Assembly: GCF_030915385.1 (NCBI RefSeq)
Contig: NZ_CP133268.1
Coordinates: 3,074,001-3,138,000, forward strand
DNA: 64,000 nt
Reading direction: 5' to 3'
Origin: Neobacillus sp. PS3-12
GTDB lineage: Bacteria; Bacillota; Bacilli; Bacillales; Cytobacillaceae
Shown: positions 16,988 to 25,258 of the stretch, piece after piece
Numbering within the stretch: the stretch's first letter is position 1
How the letters are laid out: each line of letters opens with the position of its first letter
Notes under the pieces: generated by a model
What the model saw: the letters and a program-made list of their open reading frames with translations, nothing else
The model's database searches: none
Told to the model about the DNA's origin: nothing
Program-made: the position numbers and the translations under genes

Positions 16988-17449
16988 ATGGGATCCACTT
17001 TAATTGTATATGCCAGTATGACAGGAAATACAGAAGAAATCGCTGATCTGATAGCAGAAGGGATTCATCAGGCAGGTGCAACTTTTGTACAAAAAGACAT
17101 TCTAGAGATAGATGCAGCAGAGCTTCAACATTATGATGGAATTCTTTTAGGAACGTATACATGGGGGGATGGAGATCTTCCTGATGAGTTTCTTGATTTT
17201 TATGAAGAAATGAATACGTTAAATTTAACAGGGAAAAGAGCCGCAGTTTTCGGCTCATGTGATTCTTCCTATGAGCATAGAGGAGGAGCAGTAGATCATT
17301 TAATGGAAAAATTAAGAGAACTTGGTGCAGATATCGTTCTCGATGAATTAAAAATCGACCTCTCCCCGTCAAAGGAAGAACAGGAACAGTGTATTCAATT
17401 TGGGCGGTCCTTTGTTGAAAAATCGTATTCTGTTTTGGAAGCTCGGTAG
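16988..17449 (+). CDS. Flavodoxin
   Basis: 153 residues, FMN-binding flavodoxin of the short-chain type. The phosphate loop is SMTGNTEE near the N-terminus, and the flavin-flanking loops are GTYTWGDGDLPDE (about 55-67) and GSCDSSYEHRGGA (about 88-100). The ATG at 16988 follows AGGAAGGTGATAGGT; a GTG nine bases upstream is less likely. It begins 44 bases after the FNR-like gene and may be cotranscribed, giving a low-potential electron carrier under redox control (inference). Confidence 0.92.
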   Translation: MGSTLIVYASMTGNTEEIADLIAEGIHQAGATFVQKDILEIDAAELQHYDGILLGTYTWGDGDLPDEFLDFYEEMNTLNLTGKRAAVFGSCDSSYEHRGGAVDHLMEKLRELGADIVLDELKIDLSPSKEEQEQCIQFGRSFVEKSYSVLEAR

Positions 17450-17473
17450 CCCCCCGATATCTCTTAAAGGTGA

Positions 17474-17668
17474 TTGTGTTCATCAACAGCCCACAGGATA
17501 AAAGTAACTGTTAGTATTGGGGTCTCGACAGTAAAAGGCAATGGTAAAGAAGATATTGATATCGATCACCTTATAGACCAAGCAGACATGGCATTGTATC
17601 ATGCAAAGAACAATGGGAGAAACCGAGTTTGCAATGCAACTGAAGTAGAAAGGCTATCTTGGGTCTAA
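17474..17668 (+). pseudogene. GGDEF-domain remnant (C-terminal end only)
   Basis: The frame encodes the last part of a diguanylate cyclase domain: VTVSIGVST, then HLIDQADMALYHAKNNGRNRV. The active-site GGDEF loop and everything before it are missing, and no start or upstream homology is found. It is a deletion remnant, not a functional gene. Confidence 0.7.
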
Positions 17669-17686
17669 CTGAGCCATTTTTAAATA

Positions 17687-17718
17687 GAAAAGGCCTTTCA
17701 AACGGGAAAGGCTTTTTC
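17687..17718. terminator. Bidirectional terminator
   Basis: GCCTTTC/GAAAGGC stem flanked by A- and T-runs, between convergent units. Confidence 0.75.
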
Positions 17719-17725
17719 TAATCTT

Positions 17726-18511
17726 CTATCTTGTTTGAATTTCTTTAATCCCTTTTCCCCCTATATAGGCGTGCCCTGTTTTTAAGGTAGTGATGGTTTG
17801 AAAGCCATATCTTTGGTATACTTTTTCAACAGATTCATTGATGGGAAAAACCCAGAATTGCTCAATTCCTCTATTCTTCACTTCATTTTGAATAAATTGT
17901 ATGAGTTCACCGATTAATCGTTTTCCTCGATATTCTTCCAGTGTTGCGACACTTTCCATTCTAGATTGATTGCCATGCTCAAAAATGCAAGCTGTGCTGC
18001 AGGCTTTATTGTTATATCTGAGTAAATAGTGGGTAAAGGCAGGATGGTGAAATTGTTCTAAAAATACCTTTTCAACCGCATTCTTCCCTCCGAATTCTTT
18101 AATACTACACTCAATCTCTAAAGCCTCTTGAACATTTTCTTCTGTGACTTTTTCAATCACCGTGTTTGGATTTTGTTCGATCTCAATGATTCTGTTATTC
18201 CATAATTGTACGGAATTAAGGAATTCCTCGTAGTTGAATCCTTTGTTCTTCAACTCTGAAAGCAGATGCTGCTGTTGTTCTACATGATAAATATAGAATC
18301 TTGGGATTATATTTTTAGCCTTGTAATAGTTGATCACTTCATCAATGACCAGTCTTGGATCAACAGCTGGCTCGCTAATATGGGCGTGGTTAGAATCATA
18401 ATGAACGGGCTGATTTTCATTACAAAAAATCGCGCCCCACGTTGTATCGATCCGATTTGTAAAGGTTTCTATAAAAGCAAAATCAAGCTTAAGAATATCT
18501 TCTACGAGCAT
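17726..18511 (-). CDS. GNAT-family N-acetyltransferase
   Basis: 261 residues. The C-terminal half (about 125-255) is a GNAT fold, with motif A in ESVATLEEYRGKRLIGELI (acetyl-CoA pyrophosphate loop, here RGKRLIG in place of the common RGxGxG/A) and motif B region VYQRYGFQ. The N-terminal half is a less conserved, GNAT-like segment, so it may be a tandem-fold acetyltransferase. The acceptor is unknown. It stands alone on the reverse strand. Confidence 0.75.
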   Translation of the reverse strand: MLVEDILKLDFAFIETFTNRIDTTWGAIFCNENQPVHYDSNHAHISEPAVDPRLVIDEVINYYKAKNIIPRFYIYHVEQQQHLLSELKNKGFNYEEFLNSVQLWNNRIIEIEQNPNTVIEKVTEENVQEALEIECSIKEFGGKNAVEKVFLEQFHHPAFTHYLLRYNNKACSTACIFEHGNQSRMESVATLEEYRGKRLIGELIQFIQNEVKNRGIEQFWVFPINESVEKVYQRYGFQTITTLKTGHAYIGGKGIKEIQTR

Positions 18512-18619
18512 ATAATCACTCCTGACTGTATTCGGGTAAAATAGAAGTGGATTAACCTATACTTTAAAAAGTGGCTACAAATAATTCCTGATATAATGTT
18601 TATTAAACATTTAGTAAAT

Positions 18620-18655
18620 AGTATAAGGTGGCGTTGGTATTCTCCGCCTTATACT
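18620..18655. other. Hairpin upstream of the SDR gene
   Basis: AGTATAAGG(t)GG pairs with CCGCCTTATACT around a 10-base loop, about 55 bases before the SDR start. No clean T-run follows. It may be an mRNA-leader structure, an operator or a terminator; the sequence does not decide. Confidence 0.35.
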
Positions 18656-18707
18656 ACATACTTTAGCATCTTTAATTTAAAAATAACAAAAAATAGGAGT
18701 CTTTATA

Positions 18708-19469
18708 ATGGATCTACAATTAAAAGGTAAAAACGTACTTATTACAGGAGGCTCAAAGGGAATTGGCAAAGCCATTGCAGAAGTGTTTGTTTCGGAAGGA
18801 GCTAATGTTGCGATTTCTGCCCGAGGGTTAGAAGCATTAGAAAAAGCCAAGGAGGACCTCGGTGGTAACCTGCCGATTTTTCCAGCAGATATTACAGATG
18901 CTGACGAGAGGGAAAAGTTGATCCGATCATTTATCAAGGAAAAAGGCCGAATAGATGTCCTAGTCAATAATGCTGGAGGCAGCAATGGAGGAAAAGCGAC
19001 AGAAACAGAAATGAATCTGTATTATCAAGCAATGGAATTAAATTATTTTTCAGCCGTTCATTTAAGTAAATTAGCAGTTGAGCATATGAAAGAGTTTGGC
19101 AGTGGGTCGATTATCAATATTACCTCTGTTTTTGGAAGAGAAAGTGGAGGAAAAGTAACTTATAACAATGCAAAGTCAGCCCTCATTAGTTTTACCAAGT
19201 CGTTAGCGGATGAAGTTATTTCCTATGGTATAAGAGTAAACAGCATCGCACCAGGAAGTATTTTGCATGAAACAGGAAATTGGATTAAACGCCTCAAGGC
19301 GGACCCGAAGGGAATTCAAGAGTTTGTCGAGCGTGATATTCCAGCAGGTCGTTTTGGTACGCCGGAAGAAATAGCCAATGTTGCAGCCTTTCTAGCATCC
19401 GATAAATCATCCTGGATTGTTGGGGCAAGTATCAATGTTGATGGCGGGCAGTCGAAGATGAATTTTTAA
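18708..19469 (+). CDS. Short-chain dehydrogenase/reductase (FabG-like)
   Basis: 253 residues, classical SDR: cofactor loop TGGSKGIGKAIAE (about 13-25), NNAGG (about 87-91), catalytic Ser in NITSVFGRES, YNNAKSA with the Tyr-x-x-x-Lys pair (Y155/K159 region), and a C-terminal VDGG substrate-loop end. Most similar in layout to 3-oxoacyl-ACP or glucose dehydrogenase-like SDRs; substrate cannot be named. AGGAG stands 9 bases before the ATG. Confidence 0.85.
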   Translation: MDLQLKGKNVLITGGSKGIGKAIAEVFVSEGANVAISARGLEALEKAKEDLGGNLPIFPADITDADEREKLIRSFIKEKGRIDVLVNNAGGSNGGKATETEMNLYYQAMELNYFSAVHLSKLAVEHMKEFGSGSIINITSVFGRESGGKVTYNNAKSALISFTKSLADEVISYGIRVNSIAPGSILHETGNWIKRLKADPKGIQEFVERDIPAGRFGTPEEIANVAAFLASDKSSWIVGASINVDGGQSKMNF

Positions 19470-19810
19470 GATATAAAGTAAAATAGATTAAACCTGAGGG
19501 GAAAGGCTGCGGGGCACCGTGGCTTTTTCTATGAAAAATATAACAACTATTTGGTAAAATTTACAATGATGATTATCGTAGATTTTTGTAATATTGTGAC
19601 AAGTTTTGTAGAAGCTATTTTTATTTTAGCGAAAATGAGTAATAATGATTTTACCTACAGAAATAGGGGAAACAAACGAAGAATATTTTTTCGCAACATG
19701 TGGGACATAATTTGTTATAGTGGGTCAAAAAATGTCCATTATGTGCATGTTGGAATTACAAAGTATTCAATTTTCGCTCTTATTCTACAATCATCAGAGG
19801 AGGAGTTTTT
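19470..19810. other. Intergenic region before gapN
   Basis: A weak hairpin with a T-run (19503-19531) follows the SDR gene. A -10-like TATAGT at 19716-19721 is bracketed by GGACAT (19703-19708) and ATGTCC (19732-19737), a possible operator for gapN. An open frame across 19551-19829 has no ribosome site or recognisable sequence and I do not call it a gene. Confidence 0.3.
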
Positions 19811-21262
19811 ATGGCAATCAACGCAATAACTGTATCAACCTATCAGTATTACATTAATGGTGAGTGGAAAGAAAGTCAGTCAGGCCAAACAATAGACATC
19901 ATGTCACCCTACCTTTATGAAGTAATCGGAAAAGTACAGGCTCTTACAAAAGAAGAGGTTGATGAAATCATTGGCTTTGCTCATACAGCACAAAAAGAAT
20001 GGGCGAAGACATCCCTCCAAGAACGGGCGAGTTATTTATATAAATGGGCAGATGAATTAGTCAGTAGGCAAGAAGAAATTGCTGACGTGATCATGAGAGA
20101 AGTCGGCAAAAGCTTTAAAGATGCAAAAAATGAAGTAGTACGTACAGCAGATTTTATCCGTTACACAATCGAAGAGGCCCTGCATATGCATGGTGAAAGC
20201 ATGAGGGGAGATAGTTTCCCAGGTGGTTCTAAACAGAAAGTGGCGATTGTTGATCGGGTGCCATTAGGAGTAGTATTAGCGATCTCTCCGTTTAACTACC
20301 CCGTCAACCTTGCAGCAGCAAAAATAGCACCTGCACTAATGGCAGGAAACGCTGTTGTTTTTAAACCTGCTACACAAGGTTCCATCAGCGGTACAAAAAT
20401 GATTGAAGCACTTGACGAAGCAGGTCTGCCAAAAGGTCTTGTCGGTCTCGTAACTGGTAAAGGCTCTGTAATTGGTGATTACTTAGTAGAGCACAAGGGA
20501 ATAAATATGATTTCTTTTACAGGCGGTACGAATACTGGTGTTGCATTAGCGAAAAAAGCAGCCATGATTCCTCTGGTTCTTGAACTCGGCGGAAAAGATC
20601 CTGGCATCGTTTGTGAAGATGCGAACTTGAATGAAGCGGCCAAACAAATTATAAGCGGCGGTTTCTCCTATTCCGGCCAACGCTGCACAGCCATTAAGCG
20701 TGTACTAGTCCATGAAAACGTAGCAGATGAGCTCGTGGCATTATTAAAAGCTGAAATTGAAAAGCTGTCAGTTGGTTCTCCGGAAGATGGATGTACCGTC
20801 GTTCCTCTAATTGATAATAAGTCGGCCGATTTTGTGCAAATTTTAGTTGCAGATGCACTTGGAAAAGGTGCAGAAGTAGTAATCGGGAACAAACGGGAGC
20901 ATAACTTGATTCATCCGACTCTTCTTGACAATGTGACAGGGGATATGCGTGTAGCGTGGGAGGAACCGTTTGGACCTGTACTTCCGGTGATCCGTGTGTC
21001 ATCTGAGGAAGAAGCGATTAAGATCGCCAATGAATCAGAATATGGCTTGCAGGCAAGTATTTTTACAAAAGACGTGAACAAAGCATTTAGCATTGCCAAT
21101 AAAATTGAAGCTGGTTCTGTCCAAATTAATGGACGTACAGAGCGTGGACCAGATCATTTTCCGTTCATCGGTGTCAAAAACTCTGGCATCGGAGTACAAG
21201 GTATACGTAAGAGCATCGAATCAATGACTCGCGAAAAAGTAACAGTCTTAAATCTTGCTTAA
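19811..21262 (+). CDS. gapN: NADP-dependent non-phosphorylating glyceraldehyde-3-phosphate dehydrogenase
   Basis: 483 residues, ALDH superfamily. It follows the streptococcal GapN pattern closely: YVNGEWK-like start, AISPFNYPVNLAAAKIAPAL, catalytic Glu258 (LELGGKDPG), catalytic Cys292 (SGQRCTAIKRVLV), WEEPFGPVLP and GPDHFPFIGVKNSG. GapN oxidises glyceraldehyde-3-phosphate straight to 3-phosphoglycerate, making NADPH without ATP. GGAGGAG precedes the ATG. It is a single-gene unit with a strong terminator. The following gene is convergent. Confidence 0.93.
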   Translation: MAINAITVSTYQYYINGEWKESQSGQTIDIMSPYLYEVIGKVQALTKEEVDEIIGFAHTAQKEWAKTSLQERASYLYKWADELVSRQEEIADVIMREVGKSFKDAKNEVVRTADFIRYTIEEALHMHGESMRGDSFPGGSKQKVAIVDRVPLGVVLAISPFNYPVNLAAAKIAPALMAGNAVVFKPATQGSISGTKMIEALDEAGLPKGLVGLVTGKGSVIGDYLVEHKGINMISFTGGTNTGVALAKKAAMIPLVLELGGKDPGIVCEDANLNEAAKQIISGGFSYSGQRCTAIKRVLVHENVADELVALLKAEIEKLSVGSPEDGCTVVPLIDNKSADFVQILVADALGKGAEVVIGNKREHNLIHPTLLDNVTGDMRVAWEEPFGPVLPVIRVSSEEEAIKIANESEYGLQASIFTKDVNKAFSIANKIEAGSVQINGRTERGPDHFPFIGVKNSGIGVQGIRKSIESMTREKVTVLNLA

Positions 21263-21263
21263 T

Positions 21264-21300
21264 AAAAAAGCTGCGAAGCAAAATGCTCCGCAGCTTTTTT
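21264..21300. terminator. Bidirectional terminator between gapN and the peptide transporter gene
   Basis: AAAAAAGCTGCG pairs with CGCAGCTTTTTT around a short loop, with T-runs on both strands. Confidence 0.9.
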
Positions 21301-21305
21301 ACGAC

Positions 21306-22799
21306 TTATCGAATACCTTTCATAAAGCCCTGAATTTTTGGTGATAGAGCAAACAATATGAGCGATAGAACGATTGATGCTCCACCAATTACACCAAAAT
21401 AGGTCATTTCAGATGCAGGTGTATAAAACTTAACCAGCTGTGCATTAAGTGCTTGAGCTGCGGCGTTAGATAAGAACCATAAACTCATCATTTGAGCTGA
21501 GAAGGCAGCAGGCGCAAGCTTAGTTGTTGCTGATAATCCAACAGGAGATAAGCACAATTCGCCAATAACGACAATGAAGTAGCTAAGTACAAGCCATAAT
21601 GGATTTACAAGTGCATGTGTTCCGCCGATCCATGCTGGAACGAGGATCACGACAAATGATAAACCGGCAAACAATAAACCAACCGCAAATTTTTGCGAAA
21701 TGGTTGGCTGCCTGTCACGTAATTTTACCCAAAGCCAGCCTACAATTGGTGCAAAAACAACAATAAATAATGGGTTTAGTGACTGGAACCATGAAGGATT
21801 AATATGCATTCCAGCAAAATTTAATTGTGTACGTTTATCGGCAAAGTTAGCCAAAATCGTTGAACCCTGTTCTTCAATTGCCCAAAACATTACGGATGCA
21901 ATAAAAAGAGGGATATAAGCAATGATTCTTGAGCGTTCTTCCTTTGCTGTATGCTTACTGCGATACATAACAATGAAGTAAATGGTAGGAATGATAAATC
22001 CTAAGAATCCAACTAAACCAATAAAGGATTGAATAGTTAACAGTCCTGCTGTAATCGCAATAATTAGCAGGATTGCAATAACCACGACGCCTGCACCGAT
22101 TCTAGTAAATGCTTTTTTCTTTTCAACAGGTGATAGGGGATTTAACACAAATGTTCCAGCGAGTCCGAGAGTCTTTTTCCGAGTAAAAACATAAATTACT
22201 ATTGCTAAAAACATACCAATTGCAGCAAGGCCAAAGCCAAGGTGGAAATTATAGTTCATTCCAACTGTTCCGACAATTAAAGGCGAAATAAAGGCACCAA
22301 GGTTTACACCCATGTAAAAAATACTAAAACCAGCATCACGTCTTGCGTCTTTAATATCATACATTTCACCAAGAATAGTGGAGATATTTGGTTTTAACAA
22401 TCCTGTCCCTAGAACAATCAAGATCATTGAAACAAAGAACATCGTCATGCTGCCTGGTATGGCAAGAGCAATGTGTCCAAACATGATTAAAATTCCGCCA
22501 TAAAAAACGGATTTTGAAGAACCTAGCATTCGGTCAGAAATCCAGCCGCCGATAATACCTGACATATATACTAATGATCCATAAACAGATGCAATAGCAA
22601 GTGCTGTCTGCTGATCAATTCCTAAGCCTCCCTTAGAAACTTGGTAATACATATAATATACAAGGATTGCTTTCATACCATAGTAGGAAAATCGCTCCCA
22701 GAATTCCGTAAAGAACAGTGTAAACAATCCTTTAGGATGTCCAAAGAAACCTTTTTGCGGAACACTATCCACAATTTTCTGTCTATTAAAGTCTGACAT
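21306..22799 (-). CDS. POT/PTR-family peptide:proton symporter
   Basis: 497 residues, MFS fold with about 14 membrane helices. The POT signature ExxERFxYYG appears as FTEFWERFSYYGMKAIL near residue 35, and the second signature region FYMGVNLGAFISPLIVG near 165. These proteins import di- and tripeptides with protons, like lactococcal DtpT. Single-gene unit on the reverse strand. The start is clear: AAGGAGG lies about 8 bases upstream. Confidence 0.92.
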   Translation of the reverse strand: MSDFNRQKIVDSVPQKGFFGHPKGLFTLFFTEFWERFSYYGMKAILVYYMYYQVSKGGLGIDQQTALAIASVYGSLVYMSGIIGGWISDRMLGSSKSVFYGGILIMFGHIALAIPGSMTMFFVSMILIVLGTGLLKPNISTILGEMYDIKDARRDAGFSIFYMGVNLGAFISPLIVGTVGMNYNFHLGFGLAAIGMFLAIVIYVFTRKKTLGLAGTFVLNPLSPVEKKKAFTRIGAGVVVIAILLIIAITAGLLTIQSFIGLVGFLGFIIPTIYFIVMYRSKHTAKEERSRIIAYIPLFIASVMFWAIEEQGSTILANFADKRTQLNFAGMHINPSWFQSLNPLFIVVFAPIVGWLWVKLRDRQPTISQKFAVGLLFAGLSFVVILVPAWIGGTHALVNPLWLVLSYFIVVIGELCLSPVGLSATTKLAPAAFSAQMMSLWFLSNAAAQALNAQLVKFYTPASEMTYFGVIGGASIVLSLILFALSPKIQGFMKGIR

Positions 22800-22952
22800 C
22801 GTACAACCTCCTTATTGCTATTTTACTATAATACTTTGAATTTAAAACCTAGTCAATATTCTTTCTAATCAAAAAAAGGAGGTAATTTTTGGAGGAATGT
22901 ATGAATAAGTTATTTTTTTAAAATAATTAAAAAAAGATATTGAAGCTGGATA

Positions 22953-22981
22953 AAAAAGTAAGGGGACTATTTGTCCCCTTA
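22953..22981 (-). terminator. Terminator after the HIT gene
   Basis: AAGGGGAC/GTCCCCTT stem. On the reverse strand it is followed by ACTTTTTTA. Confidence 0.8.
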
Positions 22982-22993
22982 GTAAATTAAAAC

Positions 22994-23419
22994 TTATAGA
23001 TGAGCTTTTATTTTTTCAATCACAACCGCATATTCTTCATCGGATAAGTAGGTTTTTCCAGGATTCATTTCGAAAGTTGACCCCCAATTTTCTTTTCCTT
23101 CATATTTGGGAACGGCATGCATATGTAAATGATGCAATGTATCTCCGTAAGCACCATAATTAATCTTATTTGGTTGGAAGGCCTTGTCTATTGCTGCTGC
23201 AACCTTTTTGACATCATTCATAAACGCTGCCAAATCTTGTTCGTTAAGATCAAACAGTTCTTTTACATGATCCTTATAGACCACATTACATCTGCCTCTA
23301 TAGGTTTGCTCCTTAAAAAGAAAGACGGTGGATACACTAAGTTTCCCAATTTCAATCATTAGGTTGTCACGTCTTTCATCTTCCATGCAATACATACAAT
23401 CTTTGTTTTTTTCCATCAT
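22994..23419 (-). CDS. HIT-family nucleotide-binding protein
   Basis: About 141 residues. The histidine triad is in HHLHMHAVPKY (about residues 99-109). An N-terminal CMYCMEDERRDN gives two cysteines that could bind zinc, as in some HIT proteins. HIT enzymes hydrolyse or transfer nucleoside phosphates. Start at 23419 is chosen because AAGAGG lies 6 bases upstream; an ATG at 23425 is too close to it. It begins about 40 bases after the serine dehydratase stop on the same strand, so the two may share a transcript. Confidence 0.85.
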   Translation of the reverse strand: MMEKNKDCMYCMEDERRDNLMIEIGKLSVSTVFLFKEQTYRGRCNVVYKDHVKELFDLNEQDLAAFMNDVKKVAAAIDKAFQPNKINYGAYGDTLHHLHMHAVPKYEGKENWGSTFEMNPGKTYLSDEEYAVVIEKIKAHL

Positions 23420-23460
23420 TCTCATCCTCTTCTTGTTAGACTGTAATATGGTTAGTATAT

Positions 23461-25023
23461 CTACGCAATACTAACCAGAATGATATCGTCTAATACCTCA
23501 AGTTCTTGTTTTAAGACAGGAATAAGCTGGGGATTAAACTCTTCACCATCAACCTCACAAATGGTAATCGCATCGCCATTTTTTTTCGATCGTTCGAGAG
23601 CCAGTCTGGCAATGTTACAACCATTTTTATTAAGAATTCCCGATAATTCAGCAAGAAATCCCTTTTTATCAATATGGCGGATGACGAGTGTTGGCCGTTC
23701 CCCCGAAAATTTTAACGGGTAATCATCAAATTCCTGAACCTCTACTTTACCCCCGCCAAGCGAACTAGCCAGGACCTTTACCTTCCGACCTTTTCCTTCT
23801 ACTTCTATGAGAACCGTATTAGGGTGGTAACTACCAAGAATTCGTTTAGTGAATTCATATTGCAAGCCGTTTTCATCCGCTACCTGCTTGGCATTCGGAA
23901 TTCTTTCATCCATCGTCGATAAACCAAGTACACCTGCAAGCAGGGCTAAGTCTGTTCCGTGCCCTTCATAGGTTTCGGCGAATGAACCCATCAAGGAGAA
24001 CCTGACATGCAGTGGTTTTTCGTTTAATAGTTGGTGGGCAATATTACCGATTCGTACCGCCCCTGCAGTATGGGAACTTGAAGGTCCTACCATAATAGGG
24101 CCGATGATTTCATAGGCACTTTGGTATTTTGCAGGTTCACTTCCAGTTTTTTTGCCAAAAATCTGTTCCCTAATCTTTTTACCAGTTGGAGTTCCTGCCA
24201 ATCCGCCTATCCCTGTCTCTCTTAATGCTTCAGGCATTTGCTGTCCTACCTCATGCATGACATGTATTACTTCGTCAGGAGGGATGACACTATTTACTCC
24301 CGCCAAGGCCATGTCAGCTGCAGCCTGAGCTGTTAATGCATGTAACCCATTTCTGAATATGCAGGGGATCTCTACAAGACCTGCAACAGGATCACATACA
24401 AGTCCTAACGAGTTTTTTAAGGCGATGGATATGGCATTTCCAACCTGAGCAGGAGTTCCTTCTCCTAATTCAACAAGGGTGCCTGCTGCCATGGCTGTCG
24501 CTGATCCAATCTCAGCTTGGCAGCCTCCAGCGGCTCCGGATATTGACGCTTTATTAGCAATGACTAAACCGAGTGCAGAAGCGGTAAACATCGAAAGCAC
24601 GATATCCTCTCGTTTATATTTCCCACTATCAAGGGCATGAATAAGAACGGCAGGTAAAATGCCCGCTGACCCCGCTGTGGGCGTGGCGACAATTCGGCCC
24701 ATTGCAGCATTGACCTCCGAAACACTGAGTGCATATGCTAAGACGTTTAATGTATAAGGGTGTACGTAAGATTCCCCCTTTAATGCGTACTGATGTACAC
24801 GGTAGCCATCTCCGCCGGTTAAGCCAGTCCGAGATTTAACAGGACTGGCTGTCCCCTTGCGCACGGCTTCTTCCATCACATCGAATTGAAGTGCCATATT
24901 TTTGATTAGCATTTCCTTTGAAATGCCTTTTTGATCTCTTTCTGTATCTAACATAATTTGAGCAATTGAAGTGTGTTCCTTCTCCGCTCGTTCAATTAGC
25001 TCAGTTAAACTAGTAAATGACAT
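23461..25023 (-). CDS. L-serine ammonia-lyase, alpha-beta fusion
   Basis: 520 residues. Residues 1-290 are the alpha (catalytic) domain, with the Fe-S cysteines in AAGGCQAEIGSATAMAAG and GLVCDPVAGLVEIPC. About 300-435 is the beta domain, starting YEIIGPIMVGPSSSHTAGAVRIG. About 445-520 is an ACT regulatory domain (PTLVIRHIDKKGFLAELSGIL). It converts L-serine to pyruvate and ammonia using a 4Fe-4S cluster. In Bacillus subtilis the domains are two proteins (SdaAB beta, SdaAA alpha); in Escherichia coli they are fused beta then alpha. Here the order is alpha-beta-ACT, the reverse. GGGAG precedes the ATG. Confidence 0.92.
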   Translation of the reverse strand: MSFTSLTELIERAEKEHTSIAQIMLDTERDQKGISKEMLIKNMALQFDVMEEAVRKGTASPVKSRTGLTGGDGYRVHQYALKGESYVHPYTLNVLAYALSVSEVNAAMGRIVATPTAGSAGILPAVLIHALDSGKYKREDIVLSMFTASALGLVIANKASISGAAGGCQAEIGSATAMAAGTLVELGEGTPAQVGNAISIALKNSLGLVCDPVAGLVEIPCIFRNGLHALTAQAAADMALAGVNSVIPPDEVIHVMHEVGQQMPEALRETGIGGLAGTPTGKKIREQIFGKKTGSEPAKYQSAYEIIGPIMVGPSSSHTAGAVRIGNIAHQLLNEKPLHVRFSLMGSFAETYEGHGTDLALLAGVLGLSTMDERIPNAKQVADENGLQYEFTKRILGSYHPNTVLIEVEGKGRKVKVLASSLGGGKVEVQEFDDYPLKFSGERPTLVIRHIDKKGFLAELSGILNKNGCNIARLALERSKKNGDAITICEVDGEEFNPQLIPVLKQELEVLDDIILVSIA

Positions 25024-25216
25024 TTAAAAAACTCCCTTTCTTTGAAGCCTAAACAGTTGAAGATGGAGTATATTCTTTTTCATTAGTAGTGCCTGATTGT
25101 AATGAAAATATTCCAATATGTAGCCTACACTAGGTTGTTTCGTTATTCCAGAAAAAAGTTCCAAAAAAATAAAAGGAATTTTTTACTATATAATAGAAGA
25201 TACTTGAATTTAGGTG

Positions 25217-25258
25217 CAAAAAAAAGCACGCTTGGAGACTTCCAAACGTGTTTTTTTA
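25217..25258. terminator. Bidirectional terminator between sdaA-type gene and permease gene
   Basis: CACGCTTGGA pairs with TCCAAACGTG (one mismatch), with an A-run before and a T-run after, so it works on either strand. It directly abuts the stop codon of the reverse-strand permease gene. Confidence 0.85.

Noticed and set aside
19551..19829. Forward frame of 92 codons before gapN
   Set aside because: It lacks a ribosome site, has odd composition and runs into the gapN start; the region looks like promoter DNA.
25024..25216. Riboswitch or T-box before the serine dehydratase gene
   Set aside because: No T-box motif (AGGGTGGNACCGCG) or antiterminator-terminator pair; only the shared terminator of the neighbouring permease gene is there.
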